Below are positions 1-8,434 of a DNA stretch of 20,745 nucleotides, in pieces; within the stretch, counting starts at the first letter, position 1; every line of letters begins with the position of its first letter. The notes under the pieces were generated by a model. It was not told the DNA's origin. It did no database searches and saw only the letters and a program-made list of their open reading frames with translations. The translations under genes were made by a program, and so were the position numbers. Source of the DNA: Treponema sp. Lineage in GTDB: Bacteria > Spirochaetota > Spirochaetia > Treponematales > Breznakiellaceae. The DNA lies in assembly GCA_031281855.1 (NCBI GenBank), contig JAITEW010000334.1, positions 1-20,745 on the forward strand, written 5' to 3'.

Positions 1-907
1 GGAAGTAGAGCCGCTCTCCTTCAGCAAGCCTTTTGGAATAGTCCCAGCCCTTGTCGTCCCCTTCCCGTATGAGATCCTCGGTTTTTATAAGCCAATACGG
101 CGTAAAACGCGAGCCCATACTTTCATCCCGGGTAAGATCCTGTAAAAGTTCCTGGCCTTCCGTGTCATGATCGGGATCATAGATATTCATATAAACCTGA
201 TCAACACGAATTACAGTATTATCCTCATCTTTCTCTTGATCCTGCCCAATATTGGTTTCCATCTCGGACACATGGGCGCGGATATAGAACCAGCCGTTCT
301 GGTAGGCATTTACGTTTCTATAATCGTTCGCTTTAGGATCGTTTTTTTCCAGAGTCTTGAGCCCCAATTCAGTTTTATCCTCATTATCTTCCAGACGCTC
401 AAGGCGTCCCAGAGTTCCATACGCAGGAGCGCGCACAATCTCTACCCCGGAGAACACCGGGGGGCTGATATCAACAATTAAGTTTATGGTTTGTATGGAA
501 TTTTCCCCGGCGTTTCTCATCTTATCGTAAGCGGTTATTACTGCTGCGATCTTGTCGCCGTTGCGGTCAGGGGTAAAATGGAGTTCCGCCCGCCACCGGT
601 TTCCGCTAATGACGGCTCTGGCGATAACCGGGAATTTCCCGTCAAGATACCTGGCGGGATCCGATTCATCGGTTATGACCACTTCGGTTACCGCCATGTT
701 ATCCGTAACGGTTCCTTCAAGTACGGAGCCTTCCCTTACATACCGCGGATTCGGGCCCGGATCCAGGGTCAGGACCGGGGGGGTAAAGTCGATTTCCGTC
801 CCGAACCCGACTGTCTGTTTACAGGTAGTAAACAATGCTACGGAAACAACACAGAATATACAGACAACAGCAGCCGGCAAAGCGCGAATTTTTCCTGACC
901 CGAACAT
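1..907 (-). CDS. Ig-like domain lipoprotein, partial (3' end outside window)
   Basis: This gene reads leftward off the edge of the window, so only about 302 N-terminal codons are visible. The start is ATG at 905-907, preceded by a strong Shine-Dalgarno (GAGGAGGTG on the minus strand). Residues 1-28 form a basic and hydrophobic signal peptide ending in a spirochaete-style loose lipobox, L-F-T-T-C with Cys29, so a lipid-anchored envelope protein is inferred. After the Cys comes a beta-rich region with a bacterial Ig-like pattern: a PVLTLDPG start, a GTVTDNMAV turn, and AYDKMRNAG followed by a VDISPPVF linker near residue 150. This is the same style of repeat as in the large upstream neighbour. 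The later part (from about residue 165) is charged and Asp/Glu-rich, and I do not recognise it. Probably co-transcribed with the 1771-residue gene 90 bases upstream. The exact function is unknown; a partner or accessory of the upstream surface protein is a guess. Confidence 0.8.
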   Translation of the reverse strand, partial: MFGSGKIRALPAAVVCIFCVVSVALFTTCKQTVGFGTEIDFTPPVLTLDPGPNPRYVREGSVLEGTVTDNMAVTEVVITDESDPARYLDGKFPVIARAVISGNRWRAELHFTPDRNGDKIAAVITAYDKMRNAGENSIQTINLIVDISPPVFSGVEIVRAPAYGTLGRLERLEDNEDKTELGLKTLEKNDPKANDYRNVNAYQNGWFYIRAHVSEMETNIGQDQEKDEDNTVIRVDQVYMNIYDPDHDTEGQELLQDLTRDESMGSRFTPYWLIKTEDLIREGDDKGWDYSKRLAEGERLYF

Positions 908-944
908 AAACACCTCCTCAAAAACTCTCTCTAAATCTAAGAGC

Positions 945-975
945 GCTTTCCCAAAAACTGGAATTTTGGGAAAGC
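945..975 (-). repeat. 12-bp perfect inverted repeat (intercistronic hairpin)
   Basis: Positions 945-956 (GCTTTCCCAAAA) pair perfectly with 964-975 (TTTTGGGAAAGC) around a 7-base loop. It lies between the stop of the 1771-residue gene (998-1000) and the start of the lipoprotein at 907. No T-run follows it on either strand, so it is not a textbook intrinsic terminator. An mRNA-processing or stability hairpin, or a weak attenuator between two genes of one transcript, fits better. Confidence 0.7.
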
Positions 976-997
976 CTCTGTTAATAACGCATATACG

Positions 998-3900
998 TTA
1001 AAAGACGTATATTCTCAGCCCCACTATCACATGGGGGATAATCGTATCAATGCCCACAGCATCGGCGTCAACGTCAGTTGGCACAAACCAGAGCTGGCCT
1101 TCGGTAAAGAGGCTGAAGGTCCGCAGCTTGGTCCGTTTGGGAATCGTTACCTTTGGAAACTCGATCTGCGCCAGGACGGCGCTCATCCAGGTGGGTTTGC
1201 CGCTCTGGGTGTAGCCTTCCCGGGCTATGTCAAAGAGCGAGAAATTTGCGCCTAACGCAAAGGACGCATAGAGCCAGTCCCAGTCGGGGCCCGCGATACT
1301 GCCGAAAGGCAGGGTGTAGATATTGGCCAGAAGCTTGAAGCCCAGGACGTGGCCGCCGTAGCGGACAGGGCCGGCGCCGCCTATGCCCTCGTAAATCTCC
1401 TGGGTCATAAACCCGTACTGGGCCTGCAGTTTCACATTGTCGTCAAAGAACGAGAGGCCCACGCCGAAGTCCATGTACGTAGCGCCGCCGGCGAAAATAC
1501 TCGGCGCGCTGTTCCAGATCTGCCTGATAAAGGGCGGTATGGTGAAGTCGAAGTAGAGGCCCTGGATAAAGCCCGGCACGGAGTAGAGGGCCTTGTCGCC
1601 TTTGCGCAGATGGTAAGAAAGGCTCTTGAGTTCCACATCGTCGCTTGCCAGCGCGGTGTATTCCAGGGTCTGGTTGTAACGGCCCCCGGCCTGGGGGGCA
1701 ACGAGGCGGATGTTCGGCGGGGTCTTGTCAACCTGGATCAGGGTTCTGGTAATGGCGGTTTCGCCGTTCAGCATATTGGCCCTGACAACAAGGTAATGGA
1801 GGCCCTCGGTCATTTCGCCGGTTTCAAGGCGGTAGCGCCAGTCCGAATCCTTCTCGCGGCTCTTGTCGGCAGGGAAGAAGGTCTTGCCGTTATCAAAGGA
1901 AAGATCGATGTAGTCCAGGGTCTTGGTCTTGATATAGTTCTTGAGTTCCTTGTCGGCCTTTTTGTCCGCAAGGGTTTCCTCATCTTCGGCAGTAAGGGAA
2001 TACCCCCCTCTGCCGGTAAGCCACGGCCGCTCGTAGGCAAAATCGCCCATATTGAGGCTGTCTATGGTTACCCACGCGCCGTCGGCGCGGTAATAGATGC
2101 TGCGGATTTCGGACTCGACGGTCTCTTTGCCGCCAAAGTCGCTGCGCACCACGATCTGGTTGAGCCCGTCGGCCAGGTGCTCGCTGCTCAGGGAGAAGCG
2201 GTAGAACCCGGCTTCGGTAACCGGTTCGGTACCCGCGTTTTTGCCGTCAATCAGAACGCTTACCTGCGTAGCCTTGTCGATGCCTCCCAGGTTGCCGTAG
2301 AGGTTAAAAGTCCCCTGCACGTGTTCGCCGTTAAGGGGGTAGAGTATATCGACAAAATTCCGCCGGCTCTCTTTCGCCAGTTCCACGTTCCTGGAAACCC
2401 TGGTTACGTTTTCGGCCTTGTCGATGGCCCATACTTCGATGTTATACAGGCCGTCCCGCAGGGAAGCGAGATCCACTTGCTGCATAAGGATGGAGCCTGG
2501 CTCCGCGTGGCGTGTAGCCAGTTCCGCGGGAACCGGGTTCCCGTCAAGGCTCCGCAGTTCTATGGTGATGTCCTCAAGCTGGATAAGGTCGATGGCCCGT
2601 CCGGTAATGTACACAGGCCCGGTAGTTACGGTCCCGTCAAGGGGCGCGTCAAGCACCACTTCAGGAGCCGTGTTGTCCACGTTGATAAGGCTCGAATACA
2701 GGGCGGTGATATTGTAGCCGTCCCATACACGGACAAAGACCACATGGGTTCCGTCCTGGAGGATTTTGGTATTAAACTGGTACAGCCATTCGGTAGTGCC
2801 ATAGGCGTCGTTGTAGGTGTTGCCGTTGTCCAGCGAAATCTGGATGCGTCCAATATCGTTCTTGTCCGACGCCACCCCGGAGATCTGCACCGTACCTTTG
2901 ATGATCTCCTCGAAAGTCGGGAGCATCACCTGGGCCTTGGGTTCTTCCAGGGATATGCGGAAATTCCGCGTTACAGCCTCGCTTTTTACGCCGTAAATAT
3001 CCTCTGCCGTTACCGTTACGGTGTGCTCGTTGTCGGTCATGCTGGAAAGGACGATAGGTATGGAATAGCCGTTTTCGGCTTCAAGGATGCTTTCCTCGCT
3101 GTCGTCGATTTTCCAGTAAATCTGCTTTATCGCGTCATCATCGTACATAATGCCGGTAATGACAAAATCGGTGGTGATGACTTCGTTTTCCAGAGGCAGG
3201 CTTATCTGCGCCACAGGAATATCCATTTGCTGGTCTATGATGAAAGGCCAGGTATTCAGGGAAGACCTGTTCCCTGAGGCGTCTTCGAAGATAAAGCTCA
3301 TGTTTGCCGCTAAGGGCATTTCCTGGGAGTCCATCAGCACGTCCACAAAGGTAAAAGGCGTGCTTTCCGTATCAGGATCAGGGCCGGAGTAAATATCCCG
3401 GTTTATAGCCGGTATGATCTCTTCGCCGTTCTGAAGCTCAGGGCGTTCGTACTTGACCGAACTAAGCCGGCCTCCCTCTTTAAGGGCGATACCCATGCGT
3501 ATGGTACCGTTAACCCTGGCGCCTGAAACCGGCACAATAAGCTGCGGCTGCGGGGCCTGGGTGTCTTTGAGGACAGAAAAGGTCTGTACCCCCTCTCTGT
3601 TGGCTTCGTCGGTAACCCTGATGTTCACGTTTACCGCTCCGTCCTGGAGGGAAGAGATGTCCAGGGTCCGTTCCAGTTCCACCCCGGGCTGAACCTGGGA
3701 AAGCTCGTCGCTCTGGAGCAGGGCCTGCCAGGAAGCGCCCAGGTTGATTGAAAAGTCGAGGGCCTTAATGGCATTGGCGTCGCTGGCGCTGAATTTGACC
3801 TGGACCTTGTTCTGCACCCATTTGCCTTCCAGCTCTTCTGTCAGCCTGATGGCGGGGTCGGAAAGATCCACCAGGAACTGGTACTGGCCGGTTTCGTATA

Positions 3901-6313
3901 CGGAACCGTCCTTGTCGGTAAGCGTTAGGGTTACAGGGCCAAAACTGCCTTCTCCCCCGGCTCTAAGGCTTACCCTGCCGTACTCGTCCAGCCTGACAGT
4001 CAGGTTTTCAGCGCCGGAACCTGAAATTTCGGCGCTTTGAAGGGGCCGTCCGCTGTAAAGACCGATGACCGGTTCGCCGGAACTGGTAATAAGCAGGCGG
4101 CCGCCGCCCAGGCTGGTATCCGGCCTGACCCACTGGAAGTTTCTGCCTGTATTGACTACCCTGCCTTCAGCGGGCCTTGTGATAAAGAATTCATCTGAAA
4201 CCTGGTAGGATTCCCCGGTTTTAAGGACCACATCCAGGCTCACAGGAACGCGGCCCGCGGGAAGATCCTGGGGAACAGCGGCGCTGATCTGCCAGCCCCC
4301 TTCAGGGGAGGCTTTGGCGGAACCTTTTACGGTCCTGCCGCCTATGGTAAAGACCGCGGAACCGACTTGGGCTTCCGAAGAAACCGCGGCGGTAATGGGG
4401 ACAGGTTCTTTGGAACCCCTGGGAAGGCCGACATTCGCGGCGGACCGCCAGGGCTGGCCCCGGAGGCTTTCAAGCCGTACCGCCCCTGAGGACGGCCTGC
4501 TCTGTACCTGGGCGACTTCGTCGGGATTAGGGGTGCTAAGATCCGTGATATAAAGGTATTCGTCCCAGATCCCTTCGCGGCCGTAAATGTCGGACGCCTT
4601 GATCTGGAGCTTTACCAGGCCGTAGTCGATATCCGCCGGGAGGCTGATGTCCTGGTAGAAGGCCCCGGGCTTGGAGCCTTTCAGGGCTGTGGCAACCGGG
4701 TCGTGATCCCCGAACTGCCAGCTTATGGCGGAAAGAGCGCTCCCGGCGTCCACCGTGAGGTTCAAAACCGCCCCGGATTCGGGGTTGAGTTCCTTGCCGG
4801 TGTAGAATTCCTCTGTTGCCGCTGTCTTGCCCGATCCGAAGCGCACCCCGGTAATCCGGGGTTCAGGGACGATACCGGGAGCGGCGATGCCTTTTACCTG
4901 TACTTTCGGCCCCTCAATCCCGGTTATATCCCTGGCCCAGATGTCCAGGTTATGGATGCCGTCAGGTATACCGGGAATAACCAGTTGGAAATAGCCGGAA
5001 CAGGATATTTCCACAGGCTCCCCGGCGTCTATGGCGTAGAAAACAGAGGCTACCCCGTCGTCATCGCCGGCAAATCCCGTAAGGTTCATGCCCTGGGGGG
5101 AAATAACCGTTCCCGCAGCGGGTTCCTGCAGGGTGATCCTGGGCAGATCCGCGTCCTGGTCTACCAGGATCTTCCGTTTTGCCACCGTTGCGTTGCCGGA
5201 AAGGTCTACAGCCCGTATCTCCAGGTCGAGGCTTTTGGTTTTCTGGCCCCGGATATCGAATTCCTTGACCCACCAGGGATTCCCGGTGACCAAAACGAAT
5301 TCGCCGGTTTCTTTGCCCAGTTTCCAGCTAAGGGATTTAAGGCCCACACTGTCCTGGGCCAAACCGGCTACGGTAAAGATGCCGTTCACCACAGCGTCCG
5401 CTTCGGGGTAAACCACCTGCACCTCCGGGCCGGTATTATCGACAAAAACCAGATGCGACGCGGCGCCCAGGGTGCCCATCTTGTCCCGTGCCTGGAACCA
5501 GATTACCGCAGGACCGTCTTCAAACGTCTTGGTATCAATATCAAGATCGAAGGTGTAATTATCGCTTTTCTTATCATACTTAATAGAAAGATAATTATAG
5601 CGGCTCCCGCCGTTTGTGGAATAAGCGAGGGTGTCCACGCCGTTGCCGTCCCATACGGTGCCCTTTACCCGGATTTTCCCGGAAACCAGGGCGCCCAGTT
5701 CGTGGCTTGTAACGACAGTATCGGGCTTTCTGCGGTCCAGATTCCAGTACACCTGGTGCTGTTTGCGCTCTTTAAGGGGGAAATTCTCGGAAATGCCCGA
5801 AAGGCCGTTGATATCGGTGCCCCAGACGGTGATGGTATAAACGCCGTCAGGCCATTTTACCGGGTCCGACGTATCCAGGAAGTAAGACCAGAACTCGGCG
5901 CCTTCCGCCCGGTCCTGAACCAGCACTTCCCCTTTGCCGTCTGCGCCTCTGGTGACAACCAGGTCCACATAGCCCACGCCGTCATCGTCCACGCAGGTAC
6001 CAACGATGTTCAGGTGCCCCTGGACGTGCATGTTTTCCCTGGGATTCGTGATACTCGCGATAGGGAGATCCGACGCGGGATCGATATAAATGTTATCAGG
6101 CCCTGCAAGGGTGGTATTCCCCCCCTTATCCTTGGCTTCAAGGTAAAAATTGTATTTCCCCGAAGGTTTGCCTTCAATATCAATGGATTCGGTAAAACCA
6201 GCGGGATTATCCACCTCATGTGATTCATTATCCTTCCGGCCTCCCGCCAAAAGGACAGATGCGGATACCGCGATCCATAACGTTAATAAAACCAGCTTTT
6301 TCGTATTGTACAT
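998..6313 (-). CDS. Giant Ig-like repeat protein with C-terminal outer-membrane barrel-like domain
   Basis: The protein has 1771 residues. Start is ATG at 6311-6313 with an AAAGGGG ribosome site. Residues 1-25 form a signal peptide ending LLAGG, one residue away from a lipobox (Gly25 where Cys is expected). From about residue 84 to 1580 it is an array of roughly 90-120-residue bacterial Ig-like units. At least eight can be seen by eye from the recurring pattern: P-x-(I/V)-x-(L/I)-x-x-P, then G-x-(V/L)-x-(I/V)-x-G, then a D(D/K/S) turn and a strand of the V/I-x-x-I/L-x-(Y/I)-x-(I/L)-D type. Many units contain W-A-x-D or VTDEA strands. The last 190 or so residues (from GLYFDFTIPPF) change to alternating aromatic and Gly-rich segments and end in IYVF, with a terminal Phe as in outer-membrane barrels. 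I infer an outer-membrane-anchored, surface or periplasmic beta-rod. Only two Cys were noticed. Function (adhesion, envelope architecture) is unproven. Confidence 0.8.
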   Translation of the reverse strand: MYNTKKLVLLTLWIAVSASVLLAGGRKDNESHEVDNPAGFTESIDIEGKPSGKYNFYLEAKDKGGNTTLAGPDNIYIDPASDLPIASITNPRENMHVQGHLNIVGTCVDDDGVGYVDLVVTRGADGKGEVLVQDRAEGAEFWSYFLDTSDPVKWPDGVYTITVWGTDINGLSGISENFPLKERKQHQVYWNLDRRKPDTVVTSHELGALVSGKIRVKGTVWDGNGVDTLAYSTNGGSRYNYLSIKYDKKSDNYTFDLDIDTKTFEDGPAVIWFQARDKMGTLGAASHLVFVDNTGPEVQVVYPEADAVVNGIFTVAGLAQDSVGLKSLSWKLGKETGEFVLVTGNPWWVKEFDIRGQKTKSLDLEIRAVDLSGNATVAKRKILVDQDADLPRITLQEPAAGTVISPQGMNLTGFAGDDDGVASVFYAIDAGEPVEISCSGYFQLVIPGIPDGIHNLDIWARDITGIEGPKVQVKGIAAPGIVPEPRITGVRFGSGKTAATEEFYTGKELNPESGAVLNLTVDAGSALSAISWQFGDHDPVATALKGSKPGAFYQDISLPADIDYGLVKLQIKASDIYGREGIWDEYLYITDLSTPNPDEVAQVQSRPSSGAVRLESLRGQPWRSAANVGLPRGSKEPVPITAAVSSEAQVGSAVFTIGGRTVKGSAKASPEGGWQISAAVPQDLPAGRVPVSLDVVLKTGESYQVSDEFFITRPAEGRVVNTGRNFQWVRPDTSLGGGRLLITSSGEPVIGLYSGRPLQSAEISGSGAENLTVRLDEYGRVSLRAGGEGSFGPVTLTLTDKDGSVYETGQYQFLVDLSDPAIRLTEELEGKWVQNKVQVKFSASDANAIKALDFSINLGASWQALLQSDELSQVQPGVELERTLDISSLQDGAVNVNIRVTDEANREGVQTFSVLKDTQAPQPQLIVPVSGARVNGTIRMGIALKEGGRLSSVKYERPELQNGEEIIPAINRDIYSGPDPDTESTPFTFVDVLMDSQEMPLAANMSFIFEDASGNRSSLNTWPFIIDQQMDIPVAQISLPLENEVITTDFVITGIMYDDDAIKQIYWKIDDSEESILEAENGYSIPIVLSSMTDNEHTVTVTAEDIYGVKSEAVTRNFRISLEEPKAQVMLPTFEEIIKGTVQISGVASDKNDIGRIQISLDNGNTYNDAYGTTEWLYQFNTKILQDGTHVVFVRVWDGYNITALYSSLINVDNTAPEVVLDAPLDGTVTTGPVYITGRAIDLIQLEDITIELRSLDGNPVPAELATRHAEPGSILMQQVDLASLRDGLYNIEVWAIDKAENVTRVSRNVELAKESRRNFVDILYPLNGEHVQGTFNLYGNLGGIDKATQVSVLIDGKNAGTEPVTEAGFYRFSLSSEHLADGLNQIVVRSDFGGKETVESEIRSIYYRADGAWVTIDSLNMGDFAYERPWLTGRGGYSLTAEDEETLADKKADKELKNYIKTKTLDYIDLSFDNGKTFFPADKSREKDSDWRYRLETGEMTEGLHYLVVRANMLNGETAITRTLIQVDKTPPNIRLVAPQAGGRYNQTLEYTALASDDVELKSLSYHLRKGDKALYSVPGFIQGLYFDFTIPPFIRQIWNSAPSIFAGGATYMDFGVGLSFFDDNVKLQAQYGFMTQEIYEGIGGAGPVRYGGHVLGFKLLANIYTLPFGSIAGPDWDWLYASFALGANFSLFDIAREGYTQSGKPTWMSAVLAQIEFPKVTIPKRTKLRTFSLFTEGQLWFVPTDVDADAVGIDTIIPHVIVGLRIYVF

Positions 6314-6365
6314 TCATGTCCCCTTTCAGTCGGTATAGCCCTATTAATATACTCCCATAAATAGA

Positions 6366-6371
6366 ATTATA
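6366..6371 (-). promoter_or_regulatory. Candidate -10 box for the Ig-like repeat gene
   Basis: The minus strand reads TATAAT exactly here, 53 bases before the ATG, in an AT-rich stretch (about 6340-6440) between ffh and the large gene. No good -35 box stands at 17 bases (only a CATATT-like hexamer). A second TATA-like word lies closer to the gene. No intrinsic terminator for ffh is visible in the same gap. Confidence 0.4.
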
Positions 6372-6478
6372 CCACAATGTTTTGAATTAATATGTAATAT
6401 TTTGAAAAAATAACAAAAATTTCTTATTTTTTTTATATCAACAGTCATCGTCCTCGTGTATTACGAATTTTAGCGGAC

Positions 6479-7837
6479 TTACCGGGGGGACCACCCTCCT
6501 GACTGCATTAACTGGGGCGCGTTTTTACCCATTTTGGACATTTTTTTCATCATCGTCTTCATTTTATCAAACTTTTTAAGCAGCCTGGCTACTTCGGCCA
6601 CAGAGGTTCCGGAGCCTCTGGCAATACGGGCCCGCCTGGAGGGGCCTATCATGATGTGGTTGGCCCTTTCTTTCCGGGTCATGGATGAAAGAATGGCTTC
6701 CTGGGTTTTTAGTTCCGCTTTGTCGATGTCTTCTTCGCTCACCTGGCCGGCCATACCGGGGATAAGGTTGATCATGGACTGGAGGGAGCCCATTTTTTTG
6801 ACCGATCTGAGCTGTTCCAGCCAGTCTTCGAGGGTAAAGGTCTCGTTTTCCATCTTTTTCCGGAGAACAAGGGCCTCTTTTTGATCGATTATTTCCTGGG
6901 CTTTCTCTACCAGGGAAACCACGTCCCCCATGCCCAGAATACGGCCGGCAAAACGGTCCGGGTAGAAAGGTTCGAAATCTTCGGGCTTTTCCCCTACTGC
7001 CACGAATTTGAGGGGCTTGCCGGTAATGGTTTTCAGGGAAAGGGCCGCGCCGCCGCGGGTATCGGAGTCGAATTTGGTAAGGATAACCCCGGTAAGGCCG
7101 ATTTTTTCATCAAAGGTCTTGGCAATATCGACAGCCGACTGACCGGTCATGGCATCGGCCACCAGAAGCAATTCATCGGGCTTAGACGCTTCCTTGAGCC
7201 TGGAAAGTTCCTCCATCATGGGTTCGTCAATCTGGAGCCGTCCTGTTGTATCGATAATGAGGGTGTCTATGAGGTTTCTTTTGGCCCACTCAAAGCTCCC
7301 CCGGTATACTTTGACCGGGTCCGAAGCGCCTTCTTCCTTATAAACAGGCACATCAATCTGCTTCCCAAGAACCGAAAGCTGTTCCACCGCCGCGGGCCGT
7401 ATCAGGTCGCAGGCCACCAGCAGGGGTTTACGCCCTTCTTTTTTGAGCCTCAGGGCCAGTTTTGTTGAAGTAGCGGTTTTCCCGGCCCCCTGGAGGCCCA
7501 GCATCAGTATAACCGAAAGGGTATCGGGCCCTTTTAGATGGAGATCCTGGGAAGAACCCCCCGGGCCTCCGGTATCACCCAAAAAGGACACGAGTTTATC
7601 GTGGACGATTTTGACAAACTGCTGCCCGGGGTCCACGGACCGCAGGACTTTTTCCCCTTTGGCTTCCTCGATGGTTGAGTTGACAAAGCGCCGCACTACC
7701 CGGAGATTTACATCAGCTTCCAGAAGCGCCAGCTTGATGGCTTCTACGGCGTCATCGATGTTTTTTTCGGTAATAACGGACTTTCCGGACACAAACCTGA
7801 AAGCATCGGTGATTTTTTGGGTAAGCTTGTCAAACAT
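6479..7837 (-). CDS. ffh: Signal recognition particle GTPase Ffh (SRP54)
   Basis: Ffh binds signal sequences of nascent membrane proteins and 4.5S RNA, and docks with FtsY to deliver ribosomes to the membrane. The 452-residue length is normal for the family. An N-terminal helical bundle (about 1-90) is followed by the G domain with P-loop GLQGAGKT (114-121), DTTGR (196-200, usually DTAGR) and TKFDSDTRGGAA (254-265, usually TKLDGDARGG). The C-terminal M domain carries SLQSMINLIPGM, the SRRxRIAxGSG RNA-binding signature and a Met/Lys-rich tail. The start is ATG at 7835-7837 with only a weak upstream GGG. It sits 75 bases downstream of ndk and may share its transcript. Identification is firm; the two motif substitutions are conservative. 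Confidence 0.98.
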   Translation of the reverse strand: MFDKLTQKITDAFRFVSGKSVITEKNIDDAVEAIKLALLEADVNLRVVRRFVNSTIEEAKGEKVLRSVDPGQQFVKIVHDKLVSFLGDTGGPGGSSQDLHLKGPDTLSVILMLGLQGAGKTATSTKLALRLKKEGRKPLLVACDLIRPAAVEQLSVLGKQIDVPVYKEEGASDPVKVYRGSFEWAKRNLIDTLIIDTTGRLQIDEPMMEELSRLKEASKPDELLLVADAMTGQSAVDIAKTFDEKIGLTGVILTKFDSDTRGGAALSLKTITGKPLKFVAVGEKPEDFEPFYPDRFAGRILGMGDVVSLVEKAQEIIDQKEALVLRKKMENETFTLEDWLEQLRSVKKMGSLQSMINLIPGMAGQVSEEDIDKAELKTQEAILSSMTRKERANHIMIGPSRRARIARGSGTSVAEVARLLKKFDKMKTMMKKMSKMGKNAPQLMQSGGWSPR

Positions 7838-7912
7838 AGAAACAGTTTACCCTGAATATCCGCCTTGTTACAAGAATGGAATGGGGATACCTGGCTGTTT
7901 ACGCAGCAGGGC

Positions 7913-8359
7913 TTAAAACCAGTCCTGGTTTCCGTCATCCCATTCGCAAAACTCCTGGGGCGTAAAAAACAGGCGTATCTCCCGTTCGGCGCTGCCGGGA
8001 GAGTCCGAAGCATGGACGATATTAAGCCGGGTCCTGGCGGCGTAATCCCCCCGTATGGTGCCGCTTTGGGCGGAATCAAGGGCTGTAGGCCCCGTAAGCC
8101 GCCGCACCACGCCGATGGCTTCTTCGCCTTCAAAAACCATGGCGATTACCGGCCCCGAAAGGGTGTATTCCACCAGTTTATCGTAAAAATCTTTCCCTTT
8201 GTGCTCGGCGTAATGGGTTTCCACCATGTTCCGATCCATCCGCAGCAGTTTTAGGGCTATGATTTTCAAGCCTTTCCGTTCAAAACGGTTCAGCACTTCG
8301 CCCACCAGGCGCCGCTGCAGCACCCCTGGTTTCAGCATGACAAACGTTCTTTCAAGCAT
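7913..8359 (-). CDS. ndk: Nucleoside diphosphate kinase
   Basis: Transfers the gamma phosphate from ATP to NDPs through a phospho-histidine, balancing cytoplasmic NTP and dNTP pools. The 148-residue length is normal. Visible family marks are RTFVMLKPG at the N-terminus with Lys10, the GTIRGD loop (101-105 region), and the active-site segment NIVHASDSPGSAEREI with catalytic His116. The usual motif is N-x-x-H-G-S-D, so Ala replaces Gly right after the His, a mild change. The start is ATG at 8357-8359 without a clear Shine-Dalgarno. It is divergent from the carrier gene at 8435, with only 75 bases between them, and no confident promoter was found there. The product ends DDGNQDWF. Confidence 0.97.
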   Translation of the reverse strand: MLERTFVMLKPGVLQRRLVGEVLNRFERKGLKIIALKLLRMDRNMVETHYAEHKGKDFYDKLVEYTLSGPVIAMVFEGEEAIGVVRRLTGPTALDSAQSGTIRGDYAARTRLNIVHASDSPGSAEREIRLFFTPQEFCEWDDGNQDWF

Positions 8360-8434
8360 AAGGTAAGTTTACTGTAAGATTTATTCTTAAAACAGGCGCT
8401 TGAACGAGCCTTCCCTTTTAAGTAAGCTGATTAA

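Noticed and set aside
167..898. Plus-strand open frames in the first kilobase
   Set aside because: The minus strand carries a lipoprotein gene with a strong ribosome site, lipobox and Ig-like coding sequence; the plus frames are its shadows.
1349..3277. 642-codon plus-strand open frame opposite the Ig-like gene
   Set aside because: It is antisense to a clear 1771-codon gene, has no ribosome site or recognisable domains, and arises from the codon bias of the real strand.
4703..6223. 506-codon plus-strand open frame opposite the Ig-like gene
   Set aside because: Same reason: an antisense shadow of the repeat protein, with no protein family visible.
8360..8434. Divergent promoters between ndk and the SDF carrier
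   Set aside because: The 75-base gap has AT-rich words but no -35/-10 pair with acceptable spacing on either strand.
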